Of a stretch of 64,000 nucleotides of DNA, positions 24,287 through 32,602 are shown piece after piece. The notes below the pieces were generated by a model, which searched no databases, was not told the origin of the DNA, and worked only from the letters and a program-made list of their open reading frames with translations. The stretch lies in contig NZ_PYOO01000005.1 of assembly GCF_003026395.1 (NCBI RefSeq), positions 62,001 through 126,000 on the forward strand. Direction: 5' to 3'. The position numbers and the translations under genes are program-made. The DNA is from Photobacterium iliopiscarium. GTDB lineage: Bacteria; Pseudomonadota; Gammaproteobacteria; Enterobacterales; Vibrionaceae. Position 1 is the stretch's first letter; every line of letters begins with the position of its first letter.

Positions 24287-24407
24287 GTTTTACTCACAGA
24301 AGATCATTACAATAAATTATGATAATGAGAGTAAATGATAACCTGATTTTTATCAATTATATTGGTATAACGATCGCTCTAGCTACTCACTTCTCCTTTA
24401 TTGCTCG

Positions 24408-25181
24408 TTAGGCCATTGTTTGCTGATATTCTTTTAACGATAAACCAAACTGTTTTTTAAATCGTTGTGCAAACCGTGTCTCTGACTGATAACCACAAAG
24501 TTGTGCTAAATCAAGCTGTGTGTAGTGTTGCTGTTGTAATAAGGTTAACGCGTAACCCATTCTTAATTCTGCTAATATTTCTCTAAACTGGGTCGACTCT
24601 TCACGTAAACGACGAATTAATGTCGATTTACTTAAACCCAAATGCTGACAAGCTGATTCGATATTATGCTGTTCACTTGGTTGTTGCCTAAATAATTCAA
24701 CTAATTTGTCACGCCATGATAAATCTTGATAACTGAAGAGTTGATGTAATCTTCCTATATTGGCTAAGAATTCAAATAAAGCATTAACCATACATTCTTG
24801 AACGTTACGCGGTAACGTGCCTGGCATGTTAACCAGATTCATAAACAAATACTCTCCTGCTTTATCAAATTGGTAATTAGGTGTGGTATGACGATTATTC
24901 TGTTGGCGAGAACGGGTGATAAGTTCGGTGGTGGGTCGTGTTAAAAAACATAATTGCAGTGATGAAAATACAGTCTGTGATGGTTGATTAATAAATGTTT
25001 GTTGTGAGTGTCCGGCTGTGAGTAGCCAATTTTTAGGATCAATATTGATCCAATCATTTTGCCATTGTAATTTTTTCACACCGGCTTGTACCCAAACAAT
25101 GGAAGGATAGATAAATGGCACATTACGTAATGATTGTGATTTTTGACCCGTGTAATGAATACACTGAACAAGCGCTGACAT
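24408..25181 (-). CDS. AraC-family transcriptional regulator
   Basis: 257 residues. A cupin-type sensor occupies roughly 1-150, and the double helix-turn-helix is at 165-257: NIESACQHLGLSKSTLIRRLREESTQFREIL and QLDLAQLCGYQSETRFAQRFKKQFGLSLKEYQQ. The second half is the canonical AraC signature. The PEBP-type gene upstream (25290) is on the same strand 108 bases away and could be a target. The ligand is unknown. Confidence 0.88.
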   Translation of the reverse strand: MSALVQCIHYTGQKSQSLRNVPFIYPSIVWVQAGVKKLQWQNDWINIDPKNWLLTAGHSQQTFINQPSQTVFSSLQLCFLTRPTTELITRSRQQNNRHTTPNYQFDKAGEYLFMNLVNMPGTLPRNVQECMVNALFEFLANIGRLHQLFSYQDLSWRDKLVELFRQQPSEQHNIESACQHLGLSKSTLIRRLREESTQFREILAELRMGYALTLLQQQHYTQLDLAQLCGYQSETRFAQRFKKQFGLSLKEYQQTMA

Positions 25182-25289
25182 GCTATTTCTCTTTCTAGGC
25201 GAAGTGATGTTATTGATGCTACCAAAAAAGAAAGTCCCATAATAGATAACTACTAATGAGACTTTTCTTTAACGCTAGCATGGCTATTA

Positions 25290-25769
25290 TTAACGCTGAT
25301 AATGTGCGGTAATAGATGATTTTGCTAGAGCTGTACCATTAAGCATAAAACTGACTAATGCACATGATGCGTCATCAGGCACTTCTAGTTTTTCACAAGG
25401 CAATGCCCATACTGTAAATATATAACGATGAACACCATGACCTTCAGGTGGGCATGCACCGCCGTAGCCATTAAAGCCGTAGTCATTACGCATTTCTAAA
25501 CCCGCAGCAAGATTAGCTGATGCTCCTTCTGCTAATTCGTGTGTTGATGCTGGAATATTAATAACTTGCCAATGCCAAAAACCACAATCAGTCGGTGCAT
25601 CAGGATCGAAACATGTTACAGCGAAACTTTGCGTACCTTCAGGGGCATTTTTCCAAGCAAGTTGAGGGGAAATGTTATCGCCATCATTACCAAAGCTATT
25701 AAATGAAAAACGCTTTTCGTGATGTTGACCTTCAGTAATGCTGTTACTTGTCATTGTAAATGTTGACAT
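25290..25769 (-). CDS. YbhB/YbcL family (PEBP-like) protein
   Basis: 159 residues of the phosphatidylethanolamine-binding/Raf-kinase-inhibitor-like fold: NISPQLAWKNAPEGTQSFAV, DPDAPTDCGFWHWQVINIP and YGGACPPEGHGVHRYIFTVWAL, with the ligand-pocket DPDAP, HW and GxHRY elements all present. No signal peptide, as for cytoplasmic E. coli YbhB. The physiological ligand is unknown. Confidence 0.92.
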   Translation of the reverse strand: MSTFTMTSNSITEGQHHEKRFSFNSFGNDGDNISPQLAWKNAPEGTQSFAVTCFDPDAPTDCGFWHWQVINIPASTHELAEGASANLAAGLEMRNDYGFNGYGGACPPEGHGVHRYIFTVWALPCEKLEVPDDASCALVSFMLNGTALAKSSITAHYQR

Positions 25770-25994
25770 GATTATATTCTCGTATTAATTGTCTATGCCG
25801 TTACTATACGAGATTTTCACGATCACTTTTAGCCTTAAAGTGTCATTGTTATCTTATATAAAGGTCGATATGACACTTTTCGTCTTTTTTTTGATTAGGT
25901 TTAACTTTAAATATTATGCCATAGCGTGAAAATTTAGCGTTAATCAGTACTACCAATCAAGACCATAAATAATTTAAATTAGTCACTCAGGGTT

Positions 25995-26012
25995 ACTGTG
26001 TTTATAATCAGT
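25995..26012. promoter_or_regulatory. LexA (SOS) box of the dinI-like gene
   Basis: ACTGTGTTTATAATCAGT contains CTG at 25996-25998 and CAG at 26009-26011 with exactly ten bases between, the SOS-box arrangement. A perfect TATAAT lies at 26027-26032, so LexA here would cover the -35 region. The start codon is at 26045. Confidence 0.75.
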
Positions 26013-26044
26013 GTTATTTTATCCAGTATAATAGATGGACTTAT

Positions 26045-26293
26045 ATGCGTATTGAATTAATGGTTAATCAAAATAACGTCCCTGAAAATGTTTTTTACCA
26101 AGTTGAATCTGAATTTACTCGCCGTATGGCAATTTCTTGGCCTGACGCATTAGTTCGAGTACGTTTAGGTGGAGCTAACGAATTAAGCGTATTAGGTGGA
26201 TTAAAAGAAGATAAACAGCATGTCGAATCAGAACTTGAAGCAATGTTTGATGAAGCTGATGATTGGCTAGAACAGCCAAATTACGATATGTAG
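26045..26293 (+). CDS. dinI: DinI-like SOS protein
   Basis: 82 residues with the DinI pattern: MRIELMVNQNNVPENVFYQVESEFTRRM, then WPDALVRVRLGGANELSVLGG and an acidic C-terminal helix (ESELEAMFDEADDWLEQ), the part that mimics DNA and binds RecA in E. coli DinI. The SOS box directly upstream supports the call. It is likely a modulator of RecA filaments during DNA damage. Confidence 0.88.
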   Translation: MRIELMVNQNNVPENVFYQVESEFTRRMAISWPDALVRVRLGGANELSVLGGLKEDKQHVESELEAMFDEADDWLEQPNYDM

Positions 26294-26392
26294 TACGTTA
26301 TAATTGCATATTGAGCTTGCTAATTTAATACTGATGACGTTATCTATAAGTGCCTATAATAGTAAAACTGTTATTTATTGGTAATCTTTATT

Positions 26393-26770
26393 ATGAGCAC
26401 GTTTATTTCAAAAGATATTTGGTCAGATTTTACTGCTGATCCTGAGTTTCCGGGTTTTAGTTTTCGAGATACTGATGAAAGTAATGCTAATTGTGTAACG
26501 GCATTACTTGAACGTTGGCAAGCAGGTACAATTGAAGATCCCCATCATCATCCACATGATGATATGTCCATTATTGTTACTGGTGAAATTGCAATTCAAT
26601 TCCACCTTCGTGTTGATGGCGAGTTAGTTGATGATGGCGAGCCAATGATCTTAACTGCTGGTCAAACTGGCTACATTAAAGCTAATCGTATTCATAGTGT
26701 TGTATACACTACTGATTGCGACATGGTTTATATTCAAAATAAAACATTCGGCTTTGAGGTTGATAAGTAA
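26393..26770 (+). CDS. cupin-domain protein
   Basis: 125 residues forming one cupin barrel. Metal-ligand candidates are the His cluster in EDPHHHPHDDMSIIVTGE and the later His of ANRIHSVVYT. This is the two-motif arrangement G(X)5HXH(X)3-4E and G(X)5PXG(X)2H in relaxed form. Substrate unknown. I chose the ATG at 26393; the longer in-frame TTG start at 26378 adds no conserved sequence. Confidence 0.75.
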   Translation: MSTFISKDIWSDFTADPEFPGFSFRDTDESNANCVTALLERWQAGTIEDPHHHPHDDMSIIVTGEIAIQFHLRVDGELVDDGEPMILTAGQTGYIKANRIHSVVYTTDCDMVYIQNKTFGFEVDK

Positions 26771-26794
26771 TGATTAACCGTCATTCTTAGTCTG

Positions 26795-26828
26795 TATAAA
26801 ACTCTCACCTATTTAGTGAGAGTTTTTG
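26795..26828 (+). terminator. intrinsic terminator of the cupin gene
   Basis: AAACTCTCAC (26798-26807) pairs with GTGAGAGTTT (26816-26825), followed by TTG. Confidence 0.85.
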
Positions 26829-26837
26829 TATCTATCC

Positions 26838-26887
26838 AATGTATCCAAAAGTTATTATGTTGATTAGTAATAACTTTTGGATACATT
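26838..26887. repeat. perfect 20-bp inverted repeat with 10-base loop
   Basis: The left arm AATGTATCCAAAAGTTATTA (26838-26857) and right arm TAATAACTTTTGGATACATT (26868-26887) are exact reverse complements around TGTTGATTAG. A good terminator already lies 10 bases upstream, and no T-run follows here, so it is not needed for termination. Confidence 0.8.
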
Positions 26888-27017
26888 TGTTATTCTTTAG
26901 GAAAAAAATGCATCATTTATTTTAATTTTGTGGTTTTTATCGCATGTTATTAAAACTATTCTGACTCAATAACTCAATGCTATATATTGATTATATGTTA
27001 AATAATATGGTGTGTTT

Positions 27018-27134
27018 ATGTATATTTTAATAAAAGAATTTATATGCCCCAAATGTGGACAATCAAATTATCTTGAAGGAAGAGGCATTCTTTTGTGTGT
27101 TTGTGGTTATCATACTGAGTACACAAAAGCATAA
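27018..27134 (+). CDS. 38-residue zinc-ribbon mini-protein
   Basis: A short frame starting ATG TAT ATT and ending TAA encodes MYILIKEFICPKCGQSNYLE and then GRGILLCVCGYHTEYTKA. Two CxxC-like knuckles (CPKC at 10-13 and CVC-G at 27-30) are spaced as in a zinc ribbon. GGTG lies about 5 nt upstream. There is no overlap with other genes. Function unknown. Confidence 0.6.
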   Translation: MYILIKEFICPKCGQSNYLEGRGILLCVCGYHTEYTKA

Positions 27135-27228
27135 GTAAGCTTATTCATAGATAGTAGAATACCGCTCAGGATTTTTATTCTTTAGAGTGGGTATTCTTTT
27201 TTGCAATAATAAATAATAGCTTCCCTCT

Positions 27229-27768
27229 TTAGATCATGAGGCTGCGTATTATTTCTTTAGTGTCAGAAATGAGTTTTATCTCTTTATTGGCAACTAATTT
27301 AACAATAAGCCCTTCATAAAGTAATTCAATATGGAAAGCTAATTGAGAACGTTCAATGCCAAATGCGATCAATCTTTTTTGCGTTTCAGTGTAGGACGCT
27401 CGCTTATGATTTACGGCTAATTGATGTAATGGATGTTGCTCATCGGAAAATTCACGACAAGCGGACATAAAAATACACCCATAAAACTGATTACTTTTAA
27501 CTAGCATTTCTAGTTCGCTAAACCTAGCAAGAACCAATTCTCTTTTATCTTCAATGGTATCCCATTCTTCAGCCCAAGTTTGTTGAATGTTATTGCTAAA
27601 TAACGTTAATGCCTCAATCACTAAACCTTCTTTACTACCAAAATTATTATAAATAGTCTTCTTTGATATTTTAGTATGTTCTGCAATTGTATCTACGCCG
27701 GTTAGAGTGATCCCTTCTTTTTGTGCTAGCTCAAGAAACCCCGTGATTAGTTTTTGTCGTTTTGTCAT
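27229..27768 (-). CDS. TetR-family repressor, divergent from a glutathione transferase
   Basis: 179 residues. The DNA-binding domain at 1-50 (FLELAQKEGITLTGVDTIAEHTKISKKTIYNNFGSKEGLV) is typical TetR, and the rest is an all-helical ligand domain with Cys62-type residues in FYGCIFMSACREF. Two related dyads in the 119-bp divergent gap (27804-27819 and 27859-27874) are its probable operators, so it would repress itself and the transferase gene. Confidence 0.9.
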   Translation of the reverse strand: MTKRQKLITGFLELAQKEGITLTGVDTIAEHTKISKKTIYNNFGSKEGLVIEALTLFSNNIQQTWAEEWDTIEDKRELVLARFSELEMLVKSNQFYGCIFMSACREFSDEQHPLHQLAVNHKRASYTETQKRLIAFGIERSQLAFHIELLYEGLIVKLVANKEIKLISDTKEIIRSLMI

Positions 27769-27803
27769 TTATTGTATCACCTTAATGTTATTACCAATAA
27801 TTA

Positions 27804-27819
27804 TACACAGATCTGTGTA
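27804..27819. promoter_or_regulatory. TetR operator 1, perfect palindrome
   Basis: TACACAGATCTGTGTA, a perfect 16-bp palindrome 36 bases upstream of the repressor start. Its half-site TACACAGA recurs in the second dyad. Confidence 0.75.
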
Positions 27820-27858
27820 AAAATGTTTGTGTTTTAAAAAAAGCAGCCTATAATAATT

Positions 27859-27874
27859 TACACAGACTTGTGTA
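27859..27874. promoter_or_regulatory. TetR operator 2, near-palindrome
   Basis: TACACAGACTTGTGTA differs from operator 1 only at two central bases. It ends 13 bases before the transferase start, so a bound repressor would block its promoter or ribosome access. Confidence 0.72.
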
Positions 27875-27887
27875 AAAAGAGAATAAC

Positions 27888-28490
27888 ATGAAAATATACA
27901 GCTTCCCATATTCAATCCCTAGCTACCGTGTTCGATTAACTGCATCATTATTAGGATTCAATGCTGAAGAGCATGTGATAGATTTAAGTAAAAATGAGCA
28001 AAAATCAGCGGAATTCTTAGCTATTAATCCATTGGGTAAAATTCCAGTAATGGCTGATGACCAAGTAATTGTCAGTGATTCAATGGCTATATTGCGTTAT
28101 TTAGCCAGAAAATCTCAAACCAAGCATTGGTATCCTGAATCTGATATCGCAACAGCCGCTAAGATTGATACGTTATTATCTTTAGTCAGTAACGAATTAT
28201 ATGAAGGAATTGAAAAAGCGCGATTAATTACAGCTTTTAAAATGTTGCCTGATACATTATTACCTCAATGTGAAACTATTGCTTATGACGTTTTAAATAT
28301 CCTAAACACACAATTAGAAGATAAAGCATTTTTAGTCAATGACATGCCAACCATTGCTGATATCGCTGTGGCTTCAACACTGCTCTATATTGATGAGGCT
28401 TCTTTTAGTTTAGATAACTATAAAAATATTCAAAATTGGCTTAATAACATTAAATCGTTAACTGGGTTTATCCAACCAACATTTCTTTAA
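27888..28490 (+). CDS. glutathione S-transferase family protein
   Basis: 200 residues. The N-terminal thioredoxin-like domain (1-80) has SYRVRLTASLLGF for glutathione binding, the cis-Pro loop NPLGKIPVM and the SDSMAILRYLA helix with the Glu/Asp-Ser pair. The C-terminal helical domain carries FLVNDMPTIADIAVAS, the N-capping motif of GSTs. The divergent TetR gene and two operators suggest induction by a small electrophile. It is followed by a 170-residue gene 32 bases downstream, probably co-transcribed. Confidence 0.88.
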   Translation: MKIYSFPYSIPSYRVRLTASLLGFNAEEHVIDLSKNEQKSAEFLAINPLGKIPVMADDQVIVSDSMAILRYLARKSQTKHWYPESDIATAAKIDTLLSLVSNELYEGIEKARLITAFKMLPDTLLPQCETIAYDVLNILNTQLEDKAFLVNDMPTIADIAVASTLLYIDEASFSLDNYKNIQNWLNNIKSLTGFIQPTFL

Positions 28491-28522
28491 TCTGCTTACA
28501 TTTATATAATGAGTATTAATTT

Positions 28523-29035
28523 ATGCTAGTTATTACTGATCAAATAGCCCTTCTGTCATCGCTATTAACAAAGCAAACAGAATTAAATAATGATAATTTG
28601 ATCTATGCAGCTTGGGCTGCGGCGCTCAATTCTCAAAGTAAGTATATTGTTGAAAATATTAGTCAACATATTCAACGTCCAGATGTGAATACGTTACAAG
28701 ATATTGAATATGCTATTTCACGAATGGGTGTTACCAATCCTTATTTTATGTCTAGACAATTTGTTGATATTCAACAAGGTGGATCATTAAACAGCCTTCA
28801 TTTTCGTCCATTACAAGCACTGAATATAAAAAATGAAACCGCTTATCATTATGCGTGTGTGGTTGTTTCATTAATGAATGGTGGCCATATGTGCCTTTCT
28901 TCTCACGTGAATAGTTTGTTAGAACGTAACGAAACTGAGAAAAGTATTGATGCCGCAATGCGCCTTGGTGCCGTATGCAGTTCACTCGCTAAAAGAACAT
29001 TTATTGATGATGTTTTAAATAATGACCACCAGTGA
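28523..29035 (+). CDS. AhpD-like (carboxymuconolactone decarboxylase fold) protein, uncertain
   Basis: 170 mostly helical residues. The segment GGHMCLSSHVNSLLERNETEKSIDAAMRL resembles the AhpD active-site helix (CxxCxxxH followed by an acid-rich turn), but the first Cys is replaced by Gly, leaving Cys-Leu-Ser-Ser-His. If the fold is right it would lack the redox pair. It follows the glutathione transferase gene by 32 bases and is likely in its operon. The alternative is an unrelated helical protein. Confidence 0.45.
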   Translation: MLVITDQIALLSSLLTKQTELNNDNLIYAAWAAALNSQSKYIVENISQHIQRPDVNTLQDIEYAISRMGVTNPYFMSRQFVDIQQGGSLNSLHFRPLQALNIKNETAYHYACVVVSLMNGGHMCLSSHVNSLLERNETEKSIDAAMRLGAVCSSLAKRTFIDDVLNNDHQ

Positions 29036-29104
29036 TGATCTTGCTATGTAACACCCATATCATATAAATTCCGTTATCATGATATTAAATAATCAGATTT
29101 TAAT

Positions 29105-29138
29105 ACGGTTTAATATTACGCACGCAATATTAAACCGT
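29105..29138. repeat. 13-8-13 inverted repeat, possible tyrosine-recombinase site
   Basis: The left arm ACGGTTTAATATT (29105-29117), an 8-base asymmetric centre ACGCACGC and the right arm AATATTAAACCGT (29126-29138) form exactly the loxP layout. Pairing stops at both outer edges. No T-run follows, so it is a poor terminator. It lies 270 bases upstream of an orphan tyrosine recombinase gene; the rest of 29036-29408 shows no gene. Confidence 0.55.
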
Positions 29139-29408
29139 CCCCGCTTTCTACCTCATTTCATGATTAGAGCTAACGATCTTACAGTTAGTGACAACGTAAC
29201 ACTTTAATATTTATTTAAATAGCGACAGATTATGGGCAATATAAAAATAATCGACGCTATTGATTGCTGCTATTTTAAGCAAAAATTTCCTATTTCAGAT
29301 ATTCCATTGATCTTCTCATTTTTCGCTAACTAACAGATTTATATAGCTTTAATTTGTCAGTCTTATATAATATCTCTTATAGCAGATCAAGAATAAAGAC
29401 TAAAAGTA

Positions 29409-30854
29409 ATGACGATCGACCCTTCAAATGCGCTAGTACATAATGACTTCAATTTAAGACCTGGAACGCTACGTCAACAAACTGCTGTTAGTCAACAGAT
29501 CCGTCAACGTGATCAATTTATGACAAATCCGGCATTGGCGTATATACATTCATTAGCAGCGACTGATACCACCGGTGGTCAGGCAAATGCGCGCTATACA
29601 ATAGAACGTTTTAGTCGGTTTTTATTAGGATCAACATTCGATCGAATTGATTGGATCATGGTATTAACGACACCAACACTGATTGAAAAAGCAATGGCGG
29701 CTTTTTTGATTCATCGTGCAAAAACAAAAGCTAAGATGAAAGGTTTATTTTATGATCCGCAGCGATCACTTAAAAACTTGCACATTAATCCTTTAAAAAA
29801 AGCACTGTTAATTGTTGGTGATTATTTTTATCAGCAGCGACAAATTTCATTATCGCAGTATCATGATTGGCAATATGCTATTGAGACGTTTTCAATTCAA
29901 AATCAAACAACTACCTTAGAACAAGGTTGGCTTCCCCCTCTTATAATAGAGCAAAATTTAGCGATTGAATTTACATCACAAGCAAAAATTATGCTTGAAG
30001 CATTCAGTTGTTTTTGTATAAGACCGTGTATAGAAAGGATGGATTGGTATAGCGTTCTTTATGCACCAGTCCTACAAACGTCAATGCAATCCTTTTTATC
30101 TTCACGCTTAACCATGAAAAGTAGCGATAGAAAACAAGATTATGCCCCCGCTACTGCCGATAACTTATTAAGAATGTTACGTGGTGTCGCTTATCATGCT
30201 TGGCTATCTGAGTCGATTTCGATTGAAACATTGCAGCGAATTAAGGCCATAAAACTGCCACGAGGATCACGACAATCCAGTGGTCGTTACCTAAGTTATT
30301 CAGATGTTGACCAAATATCGGCACTAACTTTGGTACAATCAAATAAAATAAAAGCATTAAGAGATAATGCTATTTTTTGGCTAATGTATGAATCTGGCTT
30401 ACGCCGTGCAGAAGTGATCGGGCTAGATGTTAACGATATTGATCTTTATTTATGCAAGATACGGGTCATGGGTAAAGGTAATAAAGAACGTTATGTCCCC
30501 TTTTCAAAAAGCAGTGATCTTTATGCGGCAATTGAGCAATGGCTAATTGTACGTTCTCGACATCCACAACAAATATCGAGCTTCTTTTGTGGTGTTAATC
30601 GGTATCAACAATTAACATCGCAACGTTTAACGACTCAAACCTTAAATGACCTTTGCAAACAGATATATCAGCTTGGTTTTTCGCGACAAATCTCTCCCCA
30701 TGATTTTCGTCACTCAGTCGCAACTAATTTATTACGTTCAGGGTATGATTTATTATTAGTCAGTAAGTTTATGGGGCATAGTAGTATTACAACAACCCAG
30801 CGTTATGACCGTCGTACTGATGATGAATTACAAGGTGTTACACCGGGACGTTAA
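29409..30854 (+). CDS. orphan tyrosine recombinase with duplicated N-terminal region
   Basis: 481 residues. The C-terminal catalytic domain has every essential residue: Arg332 (GLRRAEV), Lys356 (GKGNKER), His431 and Arg434 (HDFRHS), His457 (GHSS) and Tyr466 (RYDRR). Ahead of it two similar ~100-residue blocks follow each other. One has IERFSRFLLGSTFDRIDW and the other has LEAFSCFCIRPCIERMDW, each followed by a PxLxxxMxxFL stretch, which suggests a duplicated core-binding domain. XerC/XerD are about 300 residues with a single such domain. No excisionase or phage gene is near. It may be a site-specific inversion or resolution enzyme. Confidence 0.85.
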   Translation: MTIDPSNALVHNDFNLRPGTLRQQTAVSQQIRQRDQFMTNPALAYIHSLAATDTTGGQANARYTIERFSRFLLGSTFDRIDWIMVLTTPTLIEKAMAAFLIHRAKTKAKMKGLFYDPQRSLKNLHINPLKKALLIVGDYFYQQRQISLSQYHDWQYAIETFSIQNQTTTLEQGWLPPLIIEQNLAIEFTSQAKIMLEAFSCFCIRPCIERMDWYSVLYAPVLQTSMQSFLSSRLTMKSSDRKQDYAPATADNLLRMLRGVAYHAWLSESISIETLQRIKAIKLPRGSRQSSGRYLSYSDVDQISALTLVQSNKIKALRDNAIFWLMYESGLRRAEVIGLDVNDIDLYLCKIRVMGKGNKERYVPFSKSSDLYAAIEQWLIVRSRHPQQISSFFCGVNRYQQLTSQRLTTQTLNDLCKQIYQLGFSRQISPHDFRHSVATNLLRSGYDLLLVSKFMGHSSITTTQRYDRRTDDELQGVTPGR

Positions 30855-30985
30855 TATGTCACATTATAGAATTTTTGTTTCAGTATTTATTATGAAAAAT
30901 TGAGTCTAAGTATAATAACAGCATCATATTCTGCTATATATTAAAAGAAATGTTATCGTATGAAAAATAACAAATTGGATTGATT

Positions 30986-31252
30986 ATGTTGATATTTATA
31001 CGTACATTATTATTGATGACACTCATTACTTTTACGGCATCAAGTTCAGCTCTAACACTTCAACAATATACCCAGCAATATGCTTTATTACCTTGCACCG
31101 GGTTAGAGACGAGAATCGATAGCTTTGAAAAAAGATTATCGATGATGTTATCGACGGCATCTAAAAGAGAATATGAGGATTTAAAACGAGAATATAAAGC
31201 ACTTAATGAATTATATAAGAAAAAGAATTGTCATAAACGAAACTCCCGCTAA
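30986..31252 (+). CDS. small exported protein of unknown function
   Basis: 88 residues. The N-terminal 20 residues form a signal peptide (LLLMTLITFTASSSA), and the mature part has two Cys (PCTGLET and KKNCHK) and a charged helix FEKRLSMMLSTASKREYEDLKREYKALNEL-like in character. I chose the ATG at 30986, preceded by GGA at 6 nt. The hairpin CTCCCG...CGGGAG at the stop codon (31246-31271) may end both this and the converging gene. Confidence 0.6.
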   Translation: MLIFIRTLLLMTLITFTASSSALTLQQYTQQYALLPCTGLETRIDSFEKRLSMMLSTASKREYEDLKREYKALNELYKKKNCHKRNSR

Positions 31253-31296
31253 TAATAATATTAACGGGAGCTAAGTAAGGAGTCAGAACAATAGAA

Positions 31297-32541
31297 TTAA
31301 GCCAGTAATGTATAACTTAAATATAAGTTTAGTGCGAGAACAATAGCTACAATAATTAATCCTAGTGTTGAAACTATTTTATTGTTTTTGTATTTTCCCA
31401 TAATGACTTTGCTATTAGTAAAATATAATAAGGGAATGATTGCGAGTGCGATACCAAAGCTTAGAACAACCTGACTCATGACTAAAATTTCAGTTGTATT
31501 AACCGCTAAAGCGATAACAACAAATGACGGGATCATGGTAATTGAACGACGTACCCACATTGGAATGCTAAATTTAACAAAGCCTTGCATTACAACTTGG
31601 CCAGCCATTGTACCGACTACAGTTGATGAAAGCCCTGATGCCACCAATGAAATACCAAATAATATAGATGCTGATTTACCGACTAATGGTGTTAATGTTT
31701 TATATGCTGTCTCTATTTCAGCGACATCTTGATTACCTGAATAATGGAATACTGCGGCAGCCATAGCGACGATAGCTATATTGACAAATCCAGCAATGAC
31801 CATTGCAATTAATACATCATATTTTGTTGACCGTAAGCGTGTCGATACTTTTTCACCATACGTGTTTTTAAATAATGCTGAGTGTAGATAAATAACATGA
31901 GGCATTACCGTTGCACCAAGAATACCTGCGGCTAAATATATTTGGTGAGGACTGTTTAATGTTGGAACAATTAATCCAGTGACTAAAGCATGTGATGCTG
32001 GCGGTGCAATAAATAATTCAAATATATAAATAACGGCAACTAATAATAATAAAGCACCAATAACGACTTCAAGTGGTTTTTGACTTTTGTTATTAAGCAT
32101 TAATATCATCATTGTTGCTATTGCTGTGATAATAGCCCCTTCCATTAAGCTAATACCAAACAATAATTGAAAGCCAACAGCCGCACCAATAAACTCGGCA
32201 AGATCGGTTGCCATCGCTATTATTTCAGCTTGAATCCAATAAGGACCAATTGCCCATTTAGGAAGATGATCACGTAAATGTTCAGCTAAATTTTTACCTG
32301 TGACTATCCCTAATTTAGCTGACAGATATTGGATCAACATCGCCATTAAATTAGCCCACAGAACGACCCATAAAAGTTGATAACCAAAGGCTGAGCCTGA
32401 CTCAATATTTGTTGCAAAATTACCTGGATCAATATAACCAATAGCAGCAATGAATGCAGGGCCTAATAAAAGTAATTTCTTTTTTAACTTTAAGCTAAAT
32501 GGGATTGGCTGCATATAAAGTGCAATAGATGCTTTATTCAT
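31297..32541 (-). CDS. mntH: Nramp-family manganese/iron proton symporter
   Basis: 414 residues with 11 hydrophobic segments. The metal-binding signature DPGN ([16 protein letters not shown]) is in helix 1 and the family motif [11 protein letters not shown], with its metal-coordinating Met-Pro-His, in helix 6. Inner-membrane importer of Mn(II) and Fe(II). A Fur-type box lies 41 bases upstream of the start, as expected for metal control. The length is normal. Confidence 0.95.
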   Translation of the reverse strand: MNKASIALYMQPIPFSLKLKKKLLLLGPAFIAAIGYIDPGNFATNIESGSAFGYQLLWVVLWANLMAMLIQYLSAKLGIVTGKNLAEHLRDHLPKWAIGPYWIQAEIIAMATDLAEFIGAAVGFQLLFGISLMEGAIITAIATMMILMLNNKSQKPLEVVIGALLLLVAVIYIFELFIAPPASHALVTGLIVPTLNSPHQIYLAAGILGATVMPHVIYLHSALFKNTYGEKVSTRLRSTKYDVLIAMVIAGFVNIAIVAMAAAVFHYSGNQDVAEIETAYKTLTPLVGKSASILFGISLVASGLSSTVVGTMAGQVVMQGFVKFSIPMWVRRSITMIPSFVVIALAVNTTEILVMSQVVLSFGIALAIIPLLYFTNSKVIMGKYKNNKIVSTLGLIIVAIVLALNLYLSYTLLA

Positions 32542-32581
32542 AAACGACTCCTTTGTCTTGAGCTTACTTTACTCAAGATGC

Positions 32582-32602
32582 AAATGAGAATCAATATCAT
32601 TT
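32582..32602. promoter_or_regulatory. Fur box upstream of mntH
   Basis: AAATGAGAATCAATATCATT plus one T at 32582-32602 matches the 7-1-7 Fur consensus TGATAATNATTATCA at 13 of 15 positions and is nearly palindromic. It could also be read by a Fur-like Mn sensor. Confidence 0.75.

Noticed and set aside
29105..29138. Simple intrinsic terminator of the AhpD-like gene
   Set aside because: No T-run on the plus strand (CCCCGCTTTC follows) and only a weak one on the minus strand, so I list it as a recombination-type dyad, though termination is not excluded.
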